Below the pieces are notes generated by a model. The model was not told where the DNA came from, did not search any database, and saw nothing but the letters and a program-made list of their open reading frames with translations. 9,359 nucleotides of DNA, taken from NCBI GenBank assembly GCA_002358905.1, contig DEPT01000032.1:1-9359 (forward strand), given 5' to 3'. The stretch is from Akkermansiaceae bacterium UBA3385. Lineage in GTDB: Bacteria > Verrucomicrobiota > Verrucomicrobiia > Verrucomicrobiales > Akkermansiaceae. Shown piece by piece: positions 1-6,412 of the stretch. Position 1 is the first letter of the stretch. Each line of letters opens with the position of its first letter. The position numbers were made by a program, and so were the translations under genes.

Positions 1-13
1 CGCATGAGGGATG

Positions 14-43
14 GGAATTTGGCCCGCCAAATTCCAATTTTTT
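14..43 (+). terminator. Rho-independent terminator of an upstream gene
   Basis: A perfect 9-bp stem (GGAATTTGG at 14-22 with CCAAATTCC at 27-35) closes a CCCG tetraloop and is followed by AATTTTTT (36-43). This is the classic intrinsic terminator layout on the plus strand. It must serve a gene that ends left of the window, since no coding sequence is visible in 1-13. Confidence 0.8.
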
Positions 44-59
44 GCACCATGATGCAAAA
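40..59. repeat. Inverted repeat overlapping the terminator T-tract
   Basis: TTTTGCA (40-46) and TGCAAAA (53-59) form a 7-bp inverted repeat around the 6-nt loop CCATGA. It begins inside the T-tract of the terminator and lies about 55 bp upstream of the proposed -35 box of the M16 gene. It could be an operator, or a second hairpin aiding termination; nothing seen decides between these. Confidence 0.4.
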
Positions 60-114
60 TGGCCTCTGCAAATCTGAAACAGCTCCGATTGAGCATTGCT
101 GATACACTGTTTAC

Positions 115-143
115 TTGACCTGTGGCGGCATAACATATAAAAT
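115..143 (+). promoter_or_regulatory. Sigma70-like promoter of the M16 peptidase gene
   Basis: TTGACC (115-120) matches the -35 consensus at 5 of 6 bases. TAAAAT (138-143) matches the -10 consensus at 5 of 6, with an ideal 17-bp spacer. Transcription would start near 150 and leave a leader of roughly 58 nt before the ATG at 208. The call rests only on motif match and position. Confidence 0.55.
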
Positions 144-207
144 GCGGTAGATTTTCAACACTCAGCCACAAACGAGTGTCACTATCATCAACGCCGCAAT
201 TTTCAGT

Positions 208-3200
208 ATGAAATACAACTCCATTCTCCCGATACTTGCTCTTTCCATGGGCATTCCGGTGCAGGCAAGCCAGGCTCCCGCACCTGCCGCAGCAGAACAA
301 CAGGTTGTAGAAGAGCTTGCAGAACTGCAGACCGATCCGCAAATTACGCAGGGAGAACTTCCCAATGGAGTCAAATACATCATCCGTCCCACGGCTGAAC
401 CGCAAGGCCGTGCCAGCGTACGACTCTTCGTCAACACAGGGTCGCTGGATGAACAGGAACACGAAAAAGGTATTTCCCACCTCATTGAACACCTTGTTTT
501 CAATGGTTCCCGCACCTTCAAGCGTGGGGAACTCATTCCCACCATGCAACGGCTCGGTCTGGGATTCGGCGGTGATGCAAACGCCTACACCAGCCTGCTG
601 GAAACGGTGTACATGCTGGATCTTCCTAACCTGAACGATGAAACGGTGGACTTTGCTTTCACCATCATGCGCGACTTTGCAGATGGCGCAACACTGGAAG
701 ATAGTGCTATTGACCACGAACGAGGCATCGTAAAGAGCGAACTCTATGCGCGTGATTCTGCAAGCTACCGCGCCAGCCTGGCCACGTTACGCCACGCGGC
801 CCCCGGCACGAGACTTCCGGACTATCTGCCCATTGGCACTGAGGAAGTCATCATGCATGCGCCGTACGAGGTGTTCCGCAATTATTACCGCACCCATTAC
901 GTTGCCCGGAACATGACCGTCATTGTGACCGGTGACTTTGCCCCGGAAACCGCCCGCAAATGGGTTGAAAAATACTTCGGCAGCATGCAGGACACCCCAC
1001 CGGCTGCACGTATTGCCCCCGGCAATGATGAAGTGCCAGGTGCCGCTGACACCGTGATAGAAAACCCGGAAAACGCCCTTACCACCGTTTCCATGATGAT
1101 TTCTTCCCCATGGAAGCAAAAGCCTGACACTGCAAAACAGCGAGTGGAAGATATGCCGCTGGAGCTGGCATGCGCCATGCTCAACCGCCGACTTTCCCGC
1201 ATGGCTCGCGAACAGGATTCCCCTTTCCAGCAGGCCAATATCTCTTACGATTCCATGTACCACACCGTGGATGTATTTGACCTGGGGGTCGCTTCTTCAT
1301 CTGATAAATGGGAAGCTGCATTCACAGCCGCGCTTCTGGAACTGCGCCGCGCTTGCCAGTATGGGTTTACCCAGTCCGAACTTGCTGAGATTATAGCAGC
1401 CTCGCGTGCCGCACTCCAGCGCCAGCAGAACAGCTGGGATACGGTGGATGCCGCAGGAATGGCTACCCGGTTGATTGAAGCCCTTTCAGAAAATGATTGC
1501 ATGACCACCCCGATGGAGGACGAACGCCTGTTCTCTGCCGGGTTACTCGAAATCATGAAGGACCCGGATATTTGCCGCCGTGCGCTCGCAAAGGAATTCG
1601 ACACCGAACGAGCCCGTCTCATCCTCTCCGGAGCTAATGTAGAGGGAATCGAAGCATCCCGGATTCGTGACGTATACAACAAGGTCATGCAGATGGAGAT
1701 TACTCCGCCTGCCGCAGAAGAAAAGCCTGTCTTCGCCTACTCCCACATCGGCGAGCCCGGCAGCATTGAGCAGCAAGCCACCATCGAAGACCTGGGCATT
1801 ACCACCATCACGCTTTCAAATGGTATCCGGGTCAACCTCAAACCGGTGGATTTCAATAAAGGAAGCATCAGCATCAACACGTGTATCGACGGCGGCACTC
1901 TGCGTCTCAGCCATATACCCGGGCTTGCTTCCATGGCCGGACAGGTCATGCAGATGGGCGGACTGGAAGCGCACACCGTCACGGATTTGGAAAAAATCAT
2001 TGCCGGGCACAACGTAAACGTGCATTTCGGCATGGGGTCAGACCGCTTCCTGGTGAACGGCACCACCACCGCCGCCGATTTTGAAATGCAGTGTCAGCTA
2101 CTGGTTGCCTCCATTCTTCACCCGGGGTTCCGCAATGACGGCGAGGTAAGACTGCGCCGCCAGCTCTCAGCTATCTACAACCGCTACGAAACAACGCCGA
2201 ACGGAGCCTTTGCCATGCAGGCACCCAAGGCCATCTATGGCAACGATGCCCGCTTCACAACACCGGAGCAGAACGAACTCGAAGCCTGCACCACAGATAT
2301 GGTGAAGAACGCACTGACTCCCTGGCTGCAAAACGGCGCCATGGAAATCAGCATTGTGGGTGATTTCTCCGTGGAGGAGATTCTGCCCGTGCTGCAGCGC
2401 ACTTTCGGCGCCATGCCCGCCCGCCAGCGCGAGTTCATTCCCCTGAAAGCAGAAGAGACAGATGTATCTAACGCCAAATGGGGTATGCGCCATTTCATCC
2501 CCTACACCACAGACCTGGACAAGACTATCGTAACCCAGGTGCGCCCCTGCGGTGATGGCATGGACCAGCGCCGCAACCGCCGACTGACCGTACTGGCTTC
2601 GGTTGCCCGCCAGAAGTTGTTCGATGGCATTCGGGCTCAATTGGGAGAGACATACTCCCCCTCCGTAAAACTGAACACGAATCCCACACTGTCCAATGCG
2701 GCTACACTCACCACCGCCAGCGCCGGTGTTGTCAGCAACCGGGTCAAGGTGAATACAGCCATGGATGCCATCCTTATCGACCTCGGCCAAGGCAAGATTA
2801 CTCAAGAAGATCTGGATTGTGCTCTGCGCCCCTTCATTACACGCACGCAGAAGAATCTGCGCACCATGGGGTACTGGGAAAGCGCCTTATCCCGTCTGCA
2901 GAGTGATTCCCGCCAGCTTCCGCTCATCCGCGACCTGATGGATGATATCACAAGCATTTCCCTGGAAGAAATTCAGCAGCTTGCCCGCGAAGTGTTTGCC
3001 CCGCAGGATACCGTAAACTACTTCTTCACCATGCCGGCTGAGGCCGTGAAGCAGGAACAGCCGGCACAGGAAGCGGAACAGGCTCCTGCGGCCGAAACAA
3101 CAGATGCCTACACTATCATCACCTCCGAAGCCACGATGCGTGAACCGGCCTGGGCAGAAGTTGCCATGGCGTTAAAAAAAAAATACGCCCATGCTGAAAT

Positions 3201-4506
3201 CTTCGCACTGCCGGAGCTGACAGAAGCGACTATCACCCAGGTGCTGCGCAGCACAGGTGCCCGACATGCGGCATGTGTGCTGCGCCCGGAGGAAGTGGGG
3301 CGTGAAGTTGTGAACCACCTGCACCGCGCAGCCAGGCGCGTGGATAACGACCCCTGGGGGGACTGCATCTGGGGGATTATCACCGGCTACACGGCAGATG
3401 ATGCCCGGCGCATCGCTGAATCTGCAGAGCCATTGGTCATCAAGCGGCTGCTGGGCACAACCAACGTGAATCACAGCCGATTTGAGCACAGCTGTTGCAT
3501 CACAGACTGGACTGAAGCTCCGGTGCGCGAACAGAACGGATATACGGAGCCAAACACCACTACTTACAAGGCAGACGACCAGGACCCCCTTCTGAATATT
3601 TTTGCGGAGCAGCTGAGCACGCAGTTCCCCCACCTGGTCATCACCTCCAGCCACGCCACGCCTTTCAATCTTGAAATGCCGTTCAGCCGGGGTCTCATTT
3701 TCTCCTACGGCAACCGGTTCCACAAGCTCAGCAGGAACGAATGGCGGGAGTTTGCAGGCAAGCCCGTTCAGGAAGCCATGGGCGGCGATGAATCGAAGAT
3801 TGCAGCGCTTGCCCCCACCAAGGAAACTGTGCAGCCGGACGCGCAGCCCCGCGTCTGGCTTGCCGCCGGCAACTGCCTGTTCGGTAATGCCAACCACAGC
3901 CCCAACAGCATGTGTGTGACAGCCCTCTCGGCCTACACATGCAACCAGGTTGTGGGATATACCGTTCCCTCCTGGTATGGAGAAGGCGGCTGGGGCACAC
4001 TCGGCACCTTCTTTGGTAACACCGCTGGCACTTCACTGGCAGAAGCATGGTTCCTCAATAACCAGTTCCTTCTTCACAAAACCAACGAAGTGCACCCGGA
4101 GCTGCACAAGGTGCAGTTCAACGATGAAAGTTTCAACGCCGGCAGCCTGATTCCCCAGATGTTCAAACACAACATCCATCCCAACCAGGATAACGCGCGT
4201 GACCTGCTCGGGCTTGTTCATGACCGCGATGTTGTAGCCTTCTTCGGAGACCCCGCCTGGCGAGCCTCGCTGGATGAATCCCACAGCCAGTCCCCCTACT
4301 CCATCACGTGGGAAAATGCCAAGGCCTTCACAATCACCGCCAATTACGACGCCAAGGGGCGCTGCGCCGTGTGGTTCCCCACCGCTGAAACTGGTCGCGA
4401 TGCCAGCACCTGCACAGCCCCGGGAGCCATCTTCACCAACGATTTCATCCTCTTCCCCGAGCTGAAGCTCCAGAAGGGCGAACAACTCCGCGTCGAAATC
4501 AAATAA
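208..4506 (+). CDS. Exported M16 zinc metallopeptidase with a C-terminal C25/caspase-like extension
   Basis: The N-terminus (residues 1-20, probable cleavage after VQA) looks like a signal peptide, so the protein probably acts in the periplasm. The M16 inverted zinc motif HLIEH is at 91-95. E178 in the ERGIVKSE stretch is the likely third zinc ligand and E171 its conserved partner. The second, non-catalytic M16 half (about 515-940) keeps R809 and Y816 in an R-x6-Y arrangement, which in the family binds substrate. M16 proteins of this exported class are usually around 900-950 residues. Here a Pro/Ala/Glu-rich linker (about 942-966) leads to an extra domain (968-1432). That domain contains SSHATP (H1149) and LAAGNC (C1223), followed by a GYTVPSWYGEGGWG stretch and an SLAEAW helix. 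This order fits a clan CD cysteine-hydrolase fold, but that is inference. Substrates are unknown. No Shine-Dalgarno is evident before 208; the start is chosen for the signal peptide. A 10-A run at 3174-3183 is notable. Confidence 0.9.
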   Translation: MKYNSILPILALSMGIPVQASQAPAPAAAEQQVVEELAELQTDPQITQGELPNGVKYIIRPTAEPQGRASVRLFVNTGSLDEQEHEKGISHLIEHLVFNGSRTFKRGELIPTMQRLGLGFGGDANAYTSLLETVYMLDLPNLNDETVDFAFTIMRDFADGATLEDSAIDHERGIVKSELYARDSASYRASLATLRHAAPGTRLPDYLPIGTEEVIMHAPYEVFRNYYRTHYVARNMTVIVTGDFAPETARKWVEKYFGSMQDTPPAARIAPGNDEVPGAADTVIENPENALTTVSMMISSPWKQKPDTAKQRVEDMPLELACAMLNRRLSRMAREQDSPFQQANISYDSMYHTVDVFDLGVASSSDKWEAAFTAALLELRRACQYGFTQSELAEIIAASRAALQRQQNSWDTVDAAGMATRLIEALSENDCMTTPMEDERLFSAGLLEIMKDPDICRRALAKEFDTERARLILSGANVEGIEASRIRDVYNKVMQMEITPPAAEEKPVFAYSHIGEPGSIEQQATIEDLGITTITLSNGIRVNLKPVDFNKGSISINTCIDGGTLRLSHIPGLASMAGQVMQMGGLEAHTVTDLEKIIAGHNVNVHFGMGSDRFLVNGTTTAADFEMQCQLLVASILHPGFRNDGEVRLRRQLSAIYNRYETTPNGAFAMQAPKAIYGNDARFTTPEQNELEACTTDMVKNALTPWLQNGAMEISIVGDFSVEEILPVLQRTFGAMPARQREFIPLKAEETDVSNAKWGMRHFIPYTTDLDKTIVTQVRPCGDGMDQRRNRRLTVLASVARQKLFDGIRAQLGETYSPSVKLNTNPTLSNAATLTTASAGVVSNRVKVNTAMDAILIDLGQGKITQEDLDCALRPFITRTQKNLRTMGYWESALSRLQSDSRQLPLIRDLMDDITSISLEEIQQLAREVFAPQDTVNYFFTMPAEAVKQEQPAQEAEQAPAAETTDAYTIITSEATMREPAWAEVAMALKKKYAHAEIFALPELTEATITQVLRSTGARHAACVLRPEEVGREVVNHLHRAARRVDNDPWGDCIWGIITGYTADDARRIAESAEPLVIKRLLGTTNVNHSRFEHSCCITDWTEAPVREQNGYTEPNTTTYKADDQDPLLNIFAEQLSTQFPHLVITSSHATPFNLEMPFSRGLIFSYGNRFHKLSRNEWREFAGKPVQEAMGGDESKIAALAPTKETVQPDAQPRVWLAAGNCLFGNANHSPNSMCVTALSAYTCNQVVGYTVPSWYGEGGWGTLGTFFGNTAGTSLAEAWFLNNQFLLHKTNEVHPELHKVQFNDESFNAGSLIPQMFKHNIHPNQDNARDLLGLVHDRDVVAFFGDPAWRASLDESHSQSPYSITWENAKAFTITANYDAKGRCAVWFPTAETGRDASTCTAPGAIFTNDFILFPELKLQKGEQLRVEIK
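3174..3183 (+). other. A10 homopolymer, possible slippage site inside the M16 fusion gene
   Basis: Ten consecutive A bases encode K990-K992, just after TTA for L989, near the start of the C-terminal domain. Gain of one A, or a -1 slip on A AAA AAA, reaches TGA a few codons later. Loss of one A also reaches TGA within about a dozen codons. Either event would give a roughly 995-residue, M16-only protein. TTA is not a favoured leucine codon in this gene, where CTG and CTC dominate. Confidence 0.45.
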
Positions 4507-4533
4507 AGGAACGCACTTTTTCTCCACCAGCGG

Positions 4534-4563
4534 CAGCCTTGTAAGCCATGTCTTACAAGGCTG
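4534..4563. terminator. Hairpin terminator between convergent genes
   Basis: CAGCCTTGTAAG (4534-4545) and CTTACAAGGCTG (4552-4563) form a perfect 12-bp stem with a 6-nt loop, starting 28 nt after the M16 stop codon. On the plus strand it is followed by TCTCCTTTAT, a modest T-rich stretch. The minus-strand gene ends at 4553, so its stop codon lies inside the stem. It may therefore stop transcription from both sides, though the minus side has no T-tract directly after the stem. Confidence 0.65.
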
Positions 4564-5032
4564 TCTCCTTTATCCGGAGGCTGGTCTTATTTCTGCTCCA
4601 TAAAGAAAAGGCAAAGCAGTATGCAGTAAGCAGTAACAGACATACATGCCCCGGCAGCCAGCCCCACACCACACCTTCTGTCTGTACACCGGCAGCAAAG
4701 AAGATGCTGTGCCAGAAGCAGGAGCAGCGCTGCCCCCACAGCATGGGTGCATGGCACCCCACCAGCACCAATTCATACGCCAGGAGCACACCATATACCC
4801 AGATATCCCGGCGCGGCTTCTTAAAACTCCAGCCCCGGTACAGACAAGCAATGCACCACACGGGCACCCCGAGCAACGCCAGGTCTATGCTCTCCCACGC
4901 GTGGGTTCCATTGCAGTCCTGCTCCCCCATCAAGGGAAGAAAGCAGAACACAGCCAGGGTCAGCAATGCGGCCGTGTTTAACTCTGCCCTGTTCACCGCC
5001 AGCGCATAACGGGCTTTCTCAGCTTTCCACAT
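4553..5032 (-). CDS. Cys-rich multi-pass membrane protein, unknown function
   Basis: This is a 159-residue protein I do not recognise. The ATG at 5032 is chosen over an in-frame ATG at 5095 because GGGGAGG (5045-5039) sits 6 nt upstream, whereas the longer form would run far into the preceding gene. Hydrophobic segments at about 20-36, 50-65, 78-95 and 128-146, with a weaker one near 103-116, predict four or five membrane spans. A basic loop (KKPRRD, 71-76) is probably cytoplasmic. Nine cysteines are spread along it (30, 40, 60, 63, 93, 103, 105, 131, 139), including C60-x2-C63 and C103-x-C105, which is many for a protein this small. Its start overlaps the end of the DUF3592-like gene by 14 nt, so the two are probably translationally coupled and may act together. 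It could be a small subunit or partner protein; no reaction can be assigned. Confidence 0.75.
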   Translation of the reverse strand: MWKAEKARYALAVNRAELNTAALLTLAVFCFLPLMGEQDCNGTHAWESIDLALLGVPVWCIACLYRGWSFKKPRRDIWVYGVLLAYELVLVGCHAPMLWGQRCSCFWHSIFFAAGVQTEGVVWGWLPGHVCLLLLTAYCFAFSLWSRNKTSLRIKETAL

Positions 5033-5507
5033 CCTGCACCTCCCCTCTGCGGGCACCGCGCAGCTGATACAGAGCAAGCCCGGAAAAAGCAACACTCACC
5101 GCCACCAGAAAAGCCTGGATGCACCACACGGTGGAAGGAATACCCAGGCTCATCACCGATTCTTCAGGATGAGAATGATTGACATATACCGTCACGCGCC
5201 GCGTTGCAATGGCTTCCTCTCTCAGTCTTCCGTTAAAATGATAACCACGATTCTTCACGGTGTAAGTATCCCCCTGGTAATCAATGGAAACACGGAGATG
5301 CGTGCATTTATAGCCCGGGGAGCAGCTCTCCACATACCCCTCCACCGCTGTCCCGGCGTCAGCCTGCAGGACATAATACATGCTTCGGCCATGCAGCCAG
5401 GCCAGCACTCCCCACACCAGGGCAAAAAAAGCAAACACAAGAAAGCGGATGCGCACTCCACTGCGCTCCTGCTGCCGGGTATATTCGCACTGTTCAAGCC
5501 ATTCCAT
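5019..5507 (-). CDS. DUF3592-like membrane protein
   Basis: A 162-residue protein starting at ATG 5507; GGGAGG (5521-5516) lies 8 nt upstream and favours this start over an in-frame ATG further upstream at 5624. It has one membrane span at about 21-40, a globular stretch at about 48-122 and a second span at about 127-147. The middle part, with AVEGYVESC, VSIDYQGDTYTV and VTVYVNHSHPEES, follows the pattern I know from DUF3592 proteins: a strand beginning with G-x-V, then a Y-x-x-x-G-x-x-Y strand, then a V-x-Y-x-x-x-x-P ending. C62 and C68 could form a disulfide if that part is outside the cytoplasm. The family has no established biochemical role. The gene ends inside the start of the Cys-rich membrane protein gene and begins 4 nt after a 71-residue ORF, consistent with a three-gene operon. 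Confidence 0.8.
   Translation of the reverse strand: MEWLEQCEYTRQQERSGVRIRFLVFAFFALVWGVLAWLHGRSMYYVLQADAGTAVEGYVESCSPGYKCTHLRVSIDYQGDTYTVKNRGYHFNGRLREEAIATRRVTVYVNHSHPEESVMSLGIPSTVWCIQAFLVAVSVAFSGLALYQLRGARRGEVQDVES
5039..5045 (-). promoter_or_regulatory. Shine-Dalgarno deciding the start at 5032
   Basis: GGGGAGG on the minus strand with a 6-nt spacer to ATG 5032. It lies within the last codons of the DUF3592-like gene, so translation of that gene passes over it. It is the reason for preferring the shorter start of the downstream membrane protein. Confidence 0.75.
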
Positions 5508-5511
5508 TGTT

Positions 5512-5727
5512 TTAACCTCCCATGAGAAGAAACTCCTGTTTGCCGACACAGGTGGATTCAGCCCCCTCCGACGGTTCAAACCAAATCTCCCACTCTGTGG
5601 CATAAAACTCGTTCGCATTGCCACTACGAATCATCAAATGGTCCCACATCGCAACGCTGCACACATCTCCCAATGGCCGCACCCATTTGCTTCTTCCTGA
5701 AAAATTTCCCTTGTCATTCACGCCCAT
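5512..5727 (-). CDS. Small hypothetical protein, first gene of the minus-strand cluster
   Basis: A 71-residue soluble-looking product with no signal peptide or membrane span, rich in Trp and acidic residues (for example MWDHLMIR and EWEIWFEP). I recognise no family. Support for a real gene is positional. Its TAA (5514-5512) ends 4 nt before the ATG of the DUF3592-like gene, and its last codons carry that gene's Shine-Dalgarno. Codon use does not look like random reading of another gene, and the opposite strand shows no convincing alternative. Against it, no good ribosome site precedes ATG 5727, and an in-frame TAG lies just two codons upstream of the ATG. It could therefore be the surviving 3' part of a longer gene, or a leader peptide for the operon. 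Confidence 0.45.
   Translation of the reverse strand: MGVNDKGNFSGRSKWVRPLGDVCSVAMWDHLMIRSGNANEFYATEWEIWFEPSEGAESTCVGKQEFLLMGG
5516..5521 (-). promoter_or_regulatory. Shine-Dalgarno deciding the start at 5507
   Basis: GGGAGG on the minus strand with an 8-nt spacer to ATG 5507. It is embedded in the last codons of the 71-residue upstream ORF, immediately before that ORF's TAA, the usual arrangement for termination-reinitiation coupling. Confidence 0.7.
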
Positions 5728-5798
5728 ACTCTAGCAGACACCAGGATGCAAAACCAGAAAAAAGTGAAAAAAGCAGCCGCCAGAAAAAGGCAGCATCA

Positions 5799-5824
5799 CA
5801 TACGCCACACTCATACGCCACACT
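5799..5824. repeat. 13-bp perfect tandem repeat in the divergent intergenic region
   Basis: CATACGCCACACT occurs twice head to tail (5799-5811 and 5812-5824), ending 26 bp before the TTGACA box of the lipoprotein promoter. Two in-phase copies just upstream of a -35 element are typical of an activator binding region. The same DNA is also upstream of the divergent minus-strand cluster, so it might serve either or both. No known regulator motif is recognised. Confidence 0.6.
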
Positions 5825-5850
5825 CAACACGAACTAATACAAAATGCACC

Positions 5851-5879
5851 TTGACAGCAGCCCGCTTTCATGTTAATGA
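5851..5879 (+). promoter_or_regulatory. Promoter of the tandem lipoprotein genes
   Basis: TTGACA (5851-5856) is an exact -35 consensus. The -10 is weaker: GTTAAT (5872-5877, 15-bp spacer) or TAATGA (5874-5879, 17-bp spacer). A poor -10 with a perfect -35 and an upstream tandem repeat suggests a regulated promoter. Transcription would start near 5885, giving a leader of about 78 nt that contains the hairpin at 5901-5923. Confidence 0.5.
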
Positions 5880-5900
5880 TAGCAATGCGCATCCTTAAAT

Positions 5901-5923
5901 CTGCTATGCTGCAAGCATAGCAG
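5901..5923 (+). promoter_or_regulatory. Perfect leader hairpin upstream of the lipoprotein pair
   Basis: CTGCTATGCT (5901-5910) pairs fully with AGCATAGCAG (5914-5923) around a 3-nt loop (GCA). It has no T-tract on either side, so it is not an intrinsic terminator. It ends 39 nt before the chosen ATG and lies inside the predicted leader. It may stabilise the mRNA or be an operator in DNA form. The 9-mer CATAGCAGC from its right arm recurs at 6403-6411, directly before the next gene's start. Confidence 0.6.
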
Positions 5924-5962
5924 CAGCTCGTGCAACAATACACTTATCACAACACAACTGAT

Positions 5963-6394
5963 ATGAAACTTGCTATCAATCTCGCAATTGCGGCAGCATT
6001 GGTCACGCTGGTGCCCTCATGCTACCAGATGCAGCCTTTTGCCAAGGAATCCATTGCAGGGGCTCGCGTGGAACTCTCCCAGAATAATTACCGAGTACTG
6101 GCCACGCGTGTCTCCGGTGAGGACACCGGCTTCACACTTCTCCCCCTCGCCGGTACGGCGGCAAACATTGTCACGTTCGGCATATTCGATGGCATCATTC
6201 CGAACGGTATTGAGTTCAAATCACCTTCCGATGTCGAGGCCATCAAGCAACTCTATAAAAACGCAGGGGCAAACAAACCCGGTCGGGCCACCCAGATTAT
6301 TAACGTCCGCAAGGAAATAGGCGGGCTCAACGCCTTCATCTTTGGGCGTCCCAAAGTGCGTTACACGGCTGACCTCATTGAATTCACCCACTAA
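5963..6394 (+). CDS. Small lipoprotein, first of a tandem paralogous pair
   Basis: Starting at ATG 5963 the product is 143 residues with a clear lipoprotein signal: MK, a hydrophobic stretch, then VPSC with the lipidated Cys at position 20. An in-frame ATG at 5930 would add 11 polar residues before the signal and is less likely. No Shine-Dalgarno is visible. The mature part has two conserved blocks shared with the next gene: NYRVLATRVSGEDTGF near the N-terminus, and a C-terminal run with GRATQIINVRKE, FIFGRP and DLIEF. This layout recalls small Bacteroidota/Verrucomicrobiota lipoproteins annotated as TRL-like or DUF6567, but that is a weak recollection. It is probably anchored in the outer or inner membrane facing the periplasm; its role is unknown. 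The second paralogue follows after 18 nt, so the two probably share a transcript. Confidence 0.8.
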   Translation: MKLAINLAIAAALVTLVPSCYQMQPFAKESIAGARVELSQNNYRVLATRVSGEDTGFTLLPLAGTAANIVTFGIFDGIIPNGIEFKSPSDVEAIKQLYKNAGANKPGRATQIINVRKEIGGLNAFIFGRPKVRYTADLIEFTH

Positions 6395-6412
6395 AGTCCA
6401 CTCATAGCAGCC

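Noticed and set aside
3172..3897. Long minus-strand open frame (241 codons) opposite the M16 gene
   Set aside because: It lies wholly inside the C-terminal domain on the other strand, starts without a ribosome site and encodes a composition typical of antisense reading of GC-rich coding DNA. The same applies to the other antisense frames within 208-4506.
4548..5009. Plus-strand open frame (153 codons)
   Set aside because: It is the shadow of the Cys-rich membrane protein, starts inside the terminator hairpin and has no signal, domain or ribosome site. The minus-strand frame has a textbook Shine-Dalgarno.
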